Assembly: GCF_900103665.1 (NCBI RefSeq)
Contig: NZ_FNGY01000001.1
Location: 248,001 to 312,000, forward strand
DNA length: 64,000 nt
Direction of reading: 5' to 3'
From: Pedobacter steynii
Lineage (GTDB): Bacteria; Bacteroidota; Bacteroidia; Sphingobacteriales; Sphingobacteriaceae
Within the stretch, counting starts at the first letter, position 1. Every line of letters starts with the position of its first letter. Made by a program: the position numbers and the translations under genes. The notes beneath the pieces are model-generated. The model ran no database searches and was not told the DNA's origin. It worked only from the letters and a program-made list of their open reading frames with translations. Positions 17,006 to 24,713 of the stretch are shown here, piece after piece.

Positions 17006-20000
17006 TCAGGATTGTTCTGCAACTTTATCCTTGCGGCTAAACTCCTTATTCAGCCCTGATTTTCCATTTTTCATCGCCTTTTGAGTTTTATAATAGGTAT
17101 AAAGAAATTCATAAATGATCATTTCATGGACCCTTTGCTGGAAGGGGAACAACCGGATCATGTGCATATGCGTCATACTGGATAAGATATTCATAAGGGG
17201 GGTTTTTGATTCCTGGTCTTTCATCAGGTGATCCAGTTGTGGAATGATCAGAGATCTGATGTTGTTGGATCTTTCTTCAATGAATTCAAATAATGGCGCA
17301 TATTCATTTTCAACATCCTTTTCCCTATCCATACTCTTATAAATCTCCGTACGGAAATCCCTGTATTTTTTATTGATCTGAAGATTGGTGTTTTTGTCTG
17401 CATTAAATTCCTGCGCAAAGCCCATTTTTATTGGCTCTAAAAAGATTAGTTTTTCATCAGCGTTGAGGCCGAAGTCGTCCAGAAGGGCATCGATAGAACG
17501 CATTCCCCAGAGCCACCTGATCGTTTCCCCCTCCAGGCCTTCTATATTTTCAAGGACCTGTACCACGCTTTCACTGTCGTAATAGAAAATGTCTTCCATC
17601 AGGGAGATGTTTTTTTCTCCGTAACGTTCGATCTCTCTTTCGTAGGTATCAATGATGGTTTTCCAAACCAGTTTTTCCTGAATGAAATAATCCAGGTGTT
17701 TTTTAACGATGAGGATCACTTCTCCTGTACACTCCGGTTTCTTTAACCTGAAGCGGATTCTGAGGTGCTGGTCAGGATCTGCAAATCTTAAAAAGAACCA
17801 TCCATTGATCAGTTCCTTTTCCTTGAGTTCCTGTACCATGGGTTGCAGCTTTTCTGCAATAATTCTTTCGCTGATCTGTGTACCACAATACAGTTTGAAA
17901 TACAGCCATTCGGAACCAACCGTAAATGTCCGTTGAACCGTTCCTTCAGGTTTTGCTGTTTTCAACAGCGTATTACCGGTGGTGGTTGCCTGCTTCCTGC
18001 TTATCGGAAGAATCAGTTGGTTCAGGTATTTATTGCCCTGCTTATCCAGGAAAGGATAATTATGATCTGAAAAAATATGTTCCTTTAAGATGACCGTATC
18101 TCTGTTTTTGATCATGTCAATAAACAGGTTGGCGGAATTTGATTCCTTAAAATCTACCAGTAAAGTATTGTCGCCATCTGCTACAGTAATGAGTTCCGGT
18201 AAATCCAATTTCTGCAGTTGACTTTTGATGGCATTCATATCCTTCGCTGCGGCCAGAAAAGCATTGATTTCTTTTTTATCCAAAGTCCAGGTAGCGAATG
18301 AGATGACCACATTTCCTACCGTAACCCGTGGAAGAAATTTATGTTTTTTTGCCAGGTCAAACCACTGGAAATTGAGTCCTCTTCTGCCATGTTGGTGTTG
18401 CATATCGCATAGAAACTGATAGACTGGTTGTGCGTTATGTGCATAGTTGTGGGCGTTGCTCAATCTTGGCAGGATTTCTTTATTTAGCTTTTTAGAGCGA
18501 AGTACAATTTTGTTTCTGTTTACGGAGATCATAATGTCGTCCAATCCGATGATATGATCCGCATCCACAGAGGCCTTTGCCAGATACGGTATTTCGTATT
18601 TTCTATATTTTGGATGTAATAGAATATTACCGACACGGCTTTCCGGAAGGTGAACGATTTCTGCAAGAATGGCCTGGGTTTCCAGGGCTAACTCCTGATC
18701 TACCAGATTTTGGATCGTAGATTTGATATTTTGATCTGCATGTCCGAAGCGGCCCAGTACATTAATGGCACTGCTTCCCGCAAAGGATTCAATGTGGATC
18801 ATTTCCTCTCCAAGGTAGGAAAGGATTCCTGACATGGTCAGAGGAAGATCGTCATAACTGGCCAGGTTTCCGGAGGCTTTAAGTTCTTCGGTAGAAAGCC
18901 GGATCGTTTTATGGCCAAGGGTCATCGCTTCTTCCAGTTTGGAAAGCAAGAATAATTCCTGTTTATGAACGTCAATACCAAAATAATCCGCATATCTTTT
19001 ATTCAATACCAGTCCATCAAGAAGGGGTGAGAAGCCGTTTTTCTGTTTGACCTGATAGCCGACACCGGATTCTGTATCCAGGGCCTCCAAAATCGGAACT
19101 TCCCTTTCTTCATACCGGGTATAAAAGTTTTTGGCAAATGATTGCAGGTTTTCATTGGAGCGGATTGGGTTCAGTGCGCATAAAATATCCATTGCTTCCA
19201 AAATATCCTCCTGCAGATGTTCACTTAAAATGGTTTTACCATCCGGCCTGAAGGTATCGGTCTGGAACAGGTATTTTTCATTGATGGAGACATTTAAGGA
19301 CCTGGCCATTTCAACGACCTGCTGATAAGCAGCAGGATCATTTTTCCCTTTTTGATCCAGTTCCTGAATGGCTGCTTTAAGCGGGAGCAGCAGGTTCAGC
19401 TCTTTGCTCAGTTCAGCACCTTCATTGCTGATTCTCTGCATGACGTTAATGATCTGCGAAAACACATCATCGCCGGTTACTTCAGGTTCAATCTCACTGA
19501 TCAGCAACTGGGCATCAATACAATTATGGATAAATTCCATAGCCTCCACAGGACTATATCCCATTTCTTCTATAATGGCAGAGAGTTCTGCAGCTGTAGC
19601 CCCTTTTTTACTTTGTTCAAGCATCGCAGCTGCTTCATTGGTTTTCTGAACGGAGCTGATCTGATGCATTCGTTTTCCGTTAACGACCTGATATTCGACA
19701 TACCTCAATTCGTCACCCAAAGGGTAAATAGAAGTATTGGGATAGTATTTTAAATAAGGCTTGATTTCGGGTAGTTTTTCCAGTGTACGTGACAGTTCAC
19801 ACAGATAAAGCATATCCAACCGGGTATGGCGGAGGAGGTTTTCAGATATCTCAATATCGTTTGCCGTTCCCCATTCCGCATGTGAGCAGCTGGCAAATAA
19901 GCCAAAAGGCGTACACCTGGTACTCATGCGGATCAGGTATTTGGTAAGGGAGGTTACGATTTTATCTGATTCCTGTTTATTGGGAACTTCTCCTTTTACC

Positions 20001-20179
20001 CATTTTTCTGCTTCGCGGTAAAGGACAGGGGAGGCGAGAAATACCGCTTCCCTGAATATCTCCAGTTCTTCAAACAATGATTTTACTTCCTCCTGAGTAT
20101 AAGAGGTTTTATAGGGAAGTACCGGTAGCCTGGCGACAAAGTTCCTGTTAAAAGTATAGTTGTTCTTAAAATGTGACAT
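17006..20179 (-). CDS. lanB: full-length class I lanthipeptide dehydratase (LanB)
   Basis: A 1057-residue LanB, the usual full length. The large N-terminal glutamylation domain begins with YTFNRNFVARLPVLPY and contains the family motif RMSTRCTPFGLFASC. The C-terminal elimination domain (SpaB_C/thiopeptide type) has WLYFKLYCG and GWFFLRFADPDQHLRIRF. Class I dehydratases use glutamyl-tRNA to glutamylate Ser/Thr and then eliminate glutamate to give dehydroamino acids. It is the only LanB in the window, so all precursors here probably depend on it. The gene is divergent from the four tandem precursors, with a 212-base promoter region between them. Fusion of both domains in one chain contrasts with the split dehydratases known from some other Bacteroidota clusters. 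Confidence 0.95.
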   Translation of the reverse strand: MSHFKNNYTFNRNFVARLPVLPYKTSYTQEEVKSLFEELEIFREAVFLASPVLYREAEKWVKGEVPNKQESDKIVTSLTKYLIRMSTRCTPFGLFASCSHAEWGTANDIEISENLLRHTRLDMLYLCELSRTLEKLPEIKPYLKYYPNTSIYPLGDELRYVEYQVVNGKRMHQISSVQKTNEAAAMLEQSKKGATAAELSAIIEEMGYSPVEAMEFIHNCIDAQLLISEIEPEVTGDDVFSQIINVMQRISNEGAELSKELNLLLPLKAAIQELDQKGKNDPAAYQQVVEMARSLNVSINEKYLFQTDTFRPDGKTILSEHLQEDILEAMDILCALNPIRSNENLQSFAKNFYTRYEEREVPILEALDTESGVGYQVKQKNGFSPLLDGLVLNKRYADYFGIDVHKQELFLLSKLEEAMTLGHKTIRLSTEELKASGNLASYDDLPLTMSGILSYLGEEMIHIESFAGSSAINVLGRFGHADQNIKSTIQNLVDQELALETQAILAEIVHLPESRVGNILLHPKYRKYEIPYLAKASVDADHIIGLDDIMISVNRNKIVLRSKKLNKEILPRLSNAHNYAHNAQPVYQFLCDMQHQHGRRGLNFQWFDLAKKHKFLPRVTVGNVVISFATWTLDKKEINAFLAAAKDMNAIKSQLQKLDLPELITVADGDNTLLVDFKESNSANLFIDMIKNRDTVILKEHIFSDHNYPFLDKQGNKYLNQLILPISRKQATTTGNTLLKTAKPEGTVQRTFTVGSEWLYFKLYCGTQISERIIAEKLQPMVQELKEKELINGWFFLRFADPDQHLRIRFRLKKPECTGEVILIVKKHLDYFIQEKLVWKTIIDTYEREIERYGEKNISLMEDIFYYDSESVVQVLENIEGLEGETIRWLWGMRSIDALLDDFGLNADEKLIFLEPIKMGFAQEFNADKNTNLQINKKYRDFRTEIYKSMDREKDVENEYAPLFEFIEERSNNIRSLIIPQLDHLMKDQESKTPLMNILSSMTHMHMIRLFPFQQRVHEMIIYEFLYTYYKTQKAMKNGKSGLNKEFSRKDKVAEQS

Positions 20180-20296
20180 GGAATTTAGTTAATAGGATGA
20201 ACGAATGGTTAGGTTTTTTGCTAAGGCAATATAAATAATAACCTATTATATATATATGGTTCAGCATCAACTATTTTCCTGCTAAAAAATGATCAT

Positions 20297-20336
20297 TTAT
20301 CACTATTCCACAGGGGTGATAAAGGATCTAATTTTA
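20297..20336 (+). promoter_or_regulatory. dyad operator candidate and weak -7 box before the precursor array
   Basis: In the divergent region between LanB and the precursors there is a perfect inverted repeat, TTATCAC (20297-20303) and GTGATAA (20316-20322), 12 bases apart. A TAATTTTA element follows at 20329-20336 and resembles the Bacteroidota TAnnTTTG box. No matching TTG element was found at the expected distance, so promoter assignment is weak; the dyad itself is clear. Confidence 0.4.
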
Positions 20337-20391
20337 CCAATGTTAAATCGATAATCAAATAATTAACAAACAACTCATAAACTATTTAATC

Positions 20392-20586
20392 ATGAAAAAG
20401 AAATCATTAACCGACAACAAACTTAGCTTAAACAAAAAAGCAATCTCTAAACTGGATGATGTAAATCTGGAAAACATTCAAGGTGGAATCAGCTTCACCT
20501 GTTGTACAGAAATCATTATCAAACAAGGCCTGGAAGAGGCAGAAGCAGGCGACCTGAGTGTACACTACTCTTGCGGAAAAGCATAA
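20392..20586 (+). CDS. lanA1: class I lanthipeptide precursor A1
   Basis: A 64-residue precursor. The leader has LSLNKKAISKLDDVNLENIQ followed by GG at residues 31-32, the leader/cleavage motif shared by all four copies. The core (residues 33-64) starts ISFTCCTE, has a variable acidic linker and ends with SVHYSC plus GKA. It holds three Cys. Ser/Thr before the Cys pair and the Ser five residues before the last Cys can be dehydrated by LanB and cyclised. First of four tandem copies; the closest to the promoter region and the most divergent in its C-terminal extension. These peptides match the group reported from Pedobacter lusitanus as LanB/LanC products. Confidence 0.93.
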   Translation: MKKKSLTDNKLSLNKKAISKLDDVNLENIQGGISFTCCTEIIIKQGLEEAEAGDLSVHYSCGKA

Positions 20587-20625
20587 CCCAGCCCAAAAAC
20601 CTAACCAAAACTAAAATTAAACAAG

Positions 20626-20817
20626 ATGAAAAAGAAATCATTAACCGACAGCAAACTTAGCCTGAACAAAAAAGCCATCTCTAAACTGGATGATGCAAAC
20701 CTGGAAAATATTCAAGGTGGTATCACTTTCACCTGCTGCACAAAAGTAACCATTGAGCCAAAAGAGAAAGAACAACTCGCAGAGGTTGGCAGTGTACATT
20801 ACTCTTGCGGTTCCTAA
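20626..20817 (+). CDS. lanA2: class I lanthipeptide precursor A2
   Basis: A 63-residue precursor, second in the tandem array, 39 bases after A1. The leader is nearly identical to that of the other copies (LSLNKKAISKLDDANLENIQ then GG). The core begins ITFTCCTK, continues VTIEPKEKEQLAEVG and ends SVHYSCGS. It keeps the Thr-Phe-Thr-Cys-Cys-Thr block and the Ser-Val-His-Tyr-Ser-Cys block, while the linker differs from A1 in charge and sequence. Expected to be dehydrated by the divergent LanB, cyclised by a LanC, cleaved after GG and exported by the C39 transporter. Confidence 0.93.
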   Translation: MKKKSLTDSKLSLNKKAISKLDDANLENIQGGITFTCCTKVTIEPKEKEQLAEVGSVHYSCGS

Positions 20818-20856
20818 CAAAATTAAAAACCTAACCAAAATCAAAAAATAAACATT

Positions 20857-21045
20857 ATGAAAAAGAAATCATTAACCGACAGCAAACTTAGCCTGAACAA
20901 AAAAGCCATCTCTAAACTGGATGATGCAAACCTCGAAAATATTCAAGGTGGTGTTACTTTCACCTGCTGCACAGAGGTAATCATCAAAAAACCATCTCTG
21001 GAAGAAGCGATTGGTGATGTAAGTGTACACTATTCATGTAAATAA
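20857..21045 (+). CDS. lanA3: class I lanthipeptide precursor A3
   Basis: A 62-residue precursor, third in the array, 39 bases after A2. The first 96 bases are almost identical to A2 (recent duplication). The core begins VTFTCCTE, continues VIIKKPSLEEAIGD and ends VSVHYSCK, the shortest C-terminal extension of the four. It keeps all three Cys and the conserved blocks around them. The same enzymes are expected to act as for A1, A2 and A4. Confidence 0.93.
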   Translation: MKKKSLTDSKLSLNKKAISKLDDANLENIQGGVTFTCCTEVIIKKPSLEEAIGDVSVHYSCK

Positions 21046-21070
21046 TTTATAACCTATAAAACTTAACCAG

Positions 21071-21262
21071 ATGAAAAAGAAATCATTAAACGACAGCAAA
21101 CTGTCTTTGAATAAAAAAGCAATCTCAAAATTAGACGACGCTAATTTAGAAAACATCCAGGGTGGAATTACTTTTACCTGCTGCACAAAAGTAACAATCG
21201 AACCTTCTAAACCGAAAGAAGAAGCATTTGAAGACGGAAGTGTACATTATTCTTGCGGATAA
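21071..21262 (+). CDS. lanA4: class I lanthipeptide precursor A4
   Basis: A 63-residue precursor, last of the array, 25 bases after A3. Its leader protein differs from A2 by one residue, yet about 16 of the last 23 leader codons differ synonymously, so this copy is older and its leader is under strong selection. The core begins ITFTCCTK, continues VTIEPSKPKEEAFEDG and ends SVHYSCG. The array is closed 38 bases later by a terminator, before LanC. This will make precursors more abundant than the enzyme. Confidence 0.93.
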   Translation: MKKKSLNDSKLSLNKKAISKLDDANLENIQGGITFTCCTKVTIEPSKPKEEAFEDGSVHYSCG

Positions 21263-21300
21263 AATATTTTAAGATTTGGGGTCTCAGACCACAAATGTTT

Positions 21301-21333
21301 CTCCTCAGGTAGCCATTCCTGAGGAGTTTTTTT
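21301..21333 (+). terminator. terminator between precursor array and LanC
   Basis: Nine-bp stem CTCCTCAGG / CCTGAGGAG with an 8-base loop and seven T residues. It lies between the last precursor and LanC. Partial read-through would give high precursor and low enzyme expression from one promoter. Confidence 0.85.
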
Positions 21334-21353
21334 ATCTTTATTAAACTGAAATC

Positions 21354-22511
21354 ATGGAATATGAGATGATAAAATCATTTGACGATGCACTTCTTTCCGA
21401 TCGGATTGCTGAGTCAGATGTTGAGGATGATTCTTTGCTGGGTGGTGGTATGGGATACAGCTTATACCATGCTGTTCTCGCGGAAACAAGGGATGATGAG
21501 CAGTATCCGGAAAGGGCGTTTCAACAGATTGAAAAGACCTTTCAGCGTTTATCTGCAGGTGCATCTTCACTCGATGGAATAGCGATGGGGACCGGTCTAA
21601 CCGGTTTTGCTGCGGTTATCGCTTACTTTTGCGAGCAGGGATTTTTGAATGAATCGGTGAAAGAAGAGTTGACTGGTATTGAGGAGATCATGTTTAAAGG
21701 CGCGATGTTACAAATCGAAAAAGGGCATACTGACTTTCTGTTTGGAGCATCCGGGCCCTTATCTTATTTTCTTGATGAAAAGCCAAATGAGCAGAATACG
21801 GCCTACATCAACAAGCTAATTGAGGCGATGATCTATCATGGGGGAAAGAATGGCACGCCTGGTTTGTTGCTACCTGAACCAAACCGGTTTTTTTCGCATA
21901 TTAATCTCGGTATTGCACACGGACTCAGCGGGACCGGATTGGTATTGGCTAAAGCTGCTGCCGATCCAAGGGTAGCGCAACAAGGGCCGGTAAGGGAGAT
22001 GTTGCATCATATTCTGGGATACCAGTTGCAGCAAAGGACAACCAGAGGGGACGCAATTTTTCCGATCAAGGTGGATAAACAAAGCGGAAAACCTGAATTC
22101 AGTTCCAATCAGTCCTGGAGCTATGGTGATCTTGGTGTTTTGCTATTCATCTATACGTTATCGAATTTGTTCGATGATGCACAAATCAGAAATACTGCCG
22201 ATCTGCTAACAGAGGAGATCATGGCCAATCGTTTTACACATGAAATGGGCACTGAGAATCCCGGATTGAGACATGGTTTTGCGGGTAAAATCATGCTGAT
22301 CGGGAAGCTGGCAGCCATCAGCGGAAACCAGAAGTATAAGACCTTATATAAAAATCAATATTCATTATTTCAGTCTATGATGAATAATTATGACCTCGAT
22401 CTCGGTGGTTCTTCTCTTAATTTTGAAGGTCTGGTTGGCGCAAGATTGGTGGCTCATAGCCATTTGCTATCTGTTGAACAGCTTGCCTGGAAAAAAATAT
22501 TCTTAATGTAA
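21354..22511 (+). CDS. lanC: LanC-family cyclase lacking two of three zinc ligands
   Basis: A 385-residue LanC homologue next to the precursors. The active-site His motif is kept (GIAHGLSGTG, H189), but the zinc Cys of the usual WCYG is S256 (NQSWSYGDLGV), and the usual CHG reads R306-H307-G (GLRHGFAGK). Only one of the three zinc ligands is therefore present. A LanC without canonical zinc ligands that makes LL-lanthionine has been reported from Pedobacter lusitanus, and this protein fits that type. It follows the precursors and a terminator, and its stop codon abuts the start of the MDR reductase, so the two are coupled. The start at ATG 21354 could also be Met5. Confidence 0.9.
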   Translation: MEYEMIKSFDDALLSDRIAESDVEDDSLLGGGMGYSLYHAVLAETRDDEQYPERAFQQIEKTFQRLSAGASSLDGIAMGTGLTGFAAVIAYFCEQGFLNESVKEELTGIEEIMFKGAMLQIEKGHTDFLFGASGPLSYFLDEKPNEQNTAYINKLIEAMIYHGGKNGTPGLLLPEPNRFFSHINLGIAHGLSGTGLVLAKAAADPRVAQQGPVREMLHHILGYQLQQRTTRGDAIFPIKVDKQSGKPEFSSNQSWSYGDLGVLLFIYTLSNLFDDAQIRNTADLLTEEIMANRFTHEMGTENPGLRHGFAGKIMLIGKLAAISGNQKYKTLYKNQYSLFQSMMNNYDLDLGGSSLNFEGLVGARLVAHSHLLSVEQLAWKKIFLM

Positions 22512-23633
22512 ATGATGAGATCGCTTGTATTATTGTCTGCTCTGGGGACGGAAGAAAAAAACGCTTTCCAGCATTCTGCTGCTATTCACGGCATCCCTTT
22601 TCATTTTGGTCTTCTGGCAACTGAACGCCCGGAATTTCCTTCGGATGCTGATGCTGCCTACCAGGTTTTAGTGAAAAAACGGGCAATCTCGATTAATTTC
22701 AGAGATCTTTCTATTCTCTTTACCCTGAACAACGGCCTGAGCAATAATCCCGGAGGGTATAATTGTTTCGGTTCTGACTTTGTCGGAGAAGTGGTTGCCG
22801 TTGGTAGAAAAGTTAAAAACCTGAAAGTGGGAGATCGCGTTATTCCGAATTGCGATTATGAGATGAAGCCTAAAAGAGGAATTTCTATGCGGGGGATTCC
22901 GTCGAACAGGGCTTCTGCGGCTTATGATTTTTTTGCTGCAGAAAAATTGTTGAAAATCGATGATTCAATTACCGATGAGGTTGCGGCCTGTATGTCTATT
23001 GGCCTGCAGACTTCCTATTCCATGATCCGAAAAGCGAAGATCAGGAAAGGGGAGCGGATTCTGGTGACATCAGGCAGTTCAAATACTTCTTTATTTCTGA
23101 TTGAAGCGCTAAAGGCGAAAGGACATCGCGTTACCGTACTCACCAGTAATCCGGTTACACAGGAGAGGCTAGGTAAAGAGCAGGAGGTCATCTTATATCA
23201 AAATACAAATGATCTGACCGCTCAGCTTGACCTGCATAAAAGTAAGTACTCCTCCGGGTTTGATGTCGTATTTGATCCGTTTAGCGATGTCTTTTTTGAA
23301 AAATTAATTGATTATCTAAATGCTGATGCCAGGTATCTGACCTGCGGACTATATAAACAGAAGCCAGAATTCAAAGATCTGGCGGAAAGTTCAATTGTGA
23401 GCAAGCCACCATTGGGTTATTTGCTGGCACACCTTATCATGAAGAACATCCGTTTGATTGGAAATTGTCTGGGCACTACAAAAGATCTTGTGGAGGCGAT
23501 AGCAGACTATAAAGAAGGTAAAATCAATATCGCGATTGATGCCGTCTTTTCTGAAAGAGAGCTGGGCAGTTTTATTGATAAAGCGTTTACCGATAAACGC
23601 CGGTCAGGAAAAGTGGTGTTGACGTACTATTGA
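22512..23633 (+). CDS. MDR-family (quinone oxidoreductase-like) dehydrogenase, candidate dehydroamino-acid reductase
   Basis: A 373-residue medium-chain dehydrogenase/reductase. The N-terminal GroES-like domain contains SINFRDLSILF and FGSDFVGEVVAVGRKV. The Rossmann part has the nucleotide-binding turn RILVTSGSSNTSLFLIEALK. The catalytic-zinc Cys/His ligands of alcohol dehydrogenases are not evident, which points to the zinc-independent branch. In lanthipeptide clusters, MDR enzymes (LanJA) reduce dehydroalanine/dehydrobutyrine to D-amino acids using NADPH, but those are usually described as zinc-dependent, so the role here is inferred. It starts immediately after the LanC stop codon. Its 3' end overlaps the convergent S41 peptidase gene by 7 bases. 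Confidence 0.8.
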   Translation: MMRSLVLLSALGTEEKNAFQHSAAIHGIPFHFGLLATERPEFPSDADAAYQVLVKKRAISINFRDLSILFTLNNGLSNNPGGYNCFGSDFVGEVVAVGRKVKNLKVGDRVIPNCDYEMKPKRGISMRGIPSNRASAAYDFFAAEKLLKIDDSITDEVAACMSIGLQTSYSMIRKAKIRKGERILVTSGSSNTSLFLIEALKAKGHRVTVLTSNPVTQERLGKEQEVILYQNTNDLTAQLDLHKSKYSSGFDVVFDPFSDVFFEKLIDYLNADARYLTCGLYKQKPEFKDLAESSIVSKPPLGYLLAHLIMKNIRLIGNCLGTTKDLVEAIADYKEGKINIAIDAVFSERELGSFIDKAFTDKRRSGKVVLTYY

Positions 23634-24616
23634 GCCATTTGTTTTAAGACTTTGATCGCTTGATGAATGCATTCTTCCTGATCCACGATTTCTTTTTCTA
23701 CCACATGATCCGGACTTATTCCCTTTCCTACCTCATCGTAGGGCTGTCCATTACGGTCTGTCAGTGTGCCATTGGTTAAGACCAGGTAAGCACCATCACT
23801 CAGTTTAAATTCCGAATTGGAGGAGGTTAGTCCGGTTGTTTTCTGACCTATAAGTTGTGTTTTTTTTCTATCCTTAAAGGCCATTGCGATAAACTCTCCG
23901 GAACTACCTGTACGCTTGTTGATGAGAACCACAAGAGGCTTATCAAAGTTTTTTAACTGGATTAAAGGCGTTTTGTACTGGTAAACTAAAGAGTCTCCAT
24001 AGTAAGCAGCATTGTTTCTGTAACGATAATAGCTGACAGTGCCTTCCGGTTTTTTGATCCCAAAAGCGTCTTCGTCGTGTATAAAAGGAGCCACCATACC
24101 AATCATTGGCTGTAACATTCCTCCATCATTGTCACGTAAATCCAGGACCCAACCCTTTAGTACGACTTTGTCCATCTCCCTGATCTTGTGGTAGGCATCT
24201 GTGATAAATTGTTCCCATTCCTCTTCATTGGCGAAATAGAAATGGGGAACAGTAACGTAAGCGTAGGACTTTTCTATAATGGCAGTTTTCACCAGGGGCA
24301 GTTGTTCGCCATTTGCCAGGTAGCCTTTAAAAATGCCTTCCACCATTTCAGGAGGATAAAAATGAGAATGCTGATCTGCTAACATTTTTAACGTGGAATC
24401 AATTACAGCATAGGTTTGCTTTATCGAGTCCAGGTCTTTTGCCTGCTCATGGGCAAAATTATAGATCTTTTCCCAGTCGAGTTTATGCTTGTTGATCGAT
24501 TGGGCCTTCATGATATCCAGCGCCTGATTGAGATAATCCTTCACTTCAATGTTATTTTGTGCCAAAGCAGGTTTGAAAAATAAAACAAACAAAAATAAGA
24601 TAGCAATACGATGCAT
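23627..24616 (-). CDS. exported S41-family (tail-specific type) serine peptidase
   Basis: A 329-residue protein with signal peptide (residues 1-19, FKPALA then Q). An S41 catalytic domain has GWVLDLRDNDGGML (about 155-168), the nucleophile region KRTGSSGEFIAMAF (Ser238/239), and GQKTTGLT downstream. It ends with the strand-turn region EVGKGISPDHVV. S41 peptidases of this size in Bacteroidota are exported and of unknown substrate. It converges on the MDR reductase gene, sharing 7 bases, so it is on its own transcript. A role as immunity or leader-processing protease is possible only by proximity, since the C39 transporter already provides cleavage. Confidence 0.88.
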   Translation of the reverse strand: MHRIAILFLFVLFFKPALAQNNIEVKDYLNQALDIMKAQSINKHKLDWEKIYNFAHEQAKDLDSIKQTYAVIDSTLKMLADQHSHFYPPEMVEGIFKGYLANGEQLPLVKTAIIEKSYAYVTVPHFYFANEEEWEQFITDAYHKIREMDKVVLKGWVLDLRDNDGGMLQPMIGMVAPFIHDEDAFGIKKPEGTVSYYRYRNNAAYYGDSLVYQYKTPLIQLKNFDKPLVVLINKRTGSSGEFIAMAFKDRKKTQLIGQKTTGLTSSNSEFKLSDGAYLVLTNGTLTDRNGQPYDEVGKGISPDHVVEKEIVDQEECIHQAIKVLKQMAQ

Positions 24617-24713
24617 TTCAATTCTTAATTAGGTAGAAAGCTAACTAATTTCTGTGAGATTTTCTGTCTTCAATTTGGCTTCCTGCATTGGCACATCGTG
24701 TATGTCTTTTTGC

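Noticed and set aside
23627-24616. S41 peptidase as the leader protease of the lanthipeptides
   Set aside because: It is convergent to the cluster, exported, and the C39 domain already explains cleavage after GG.
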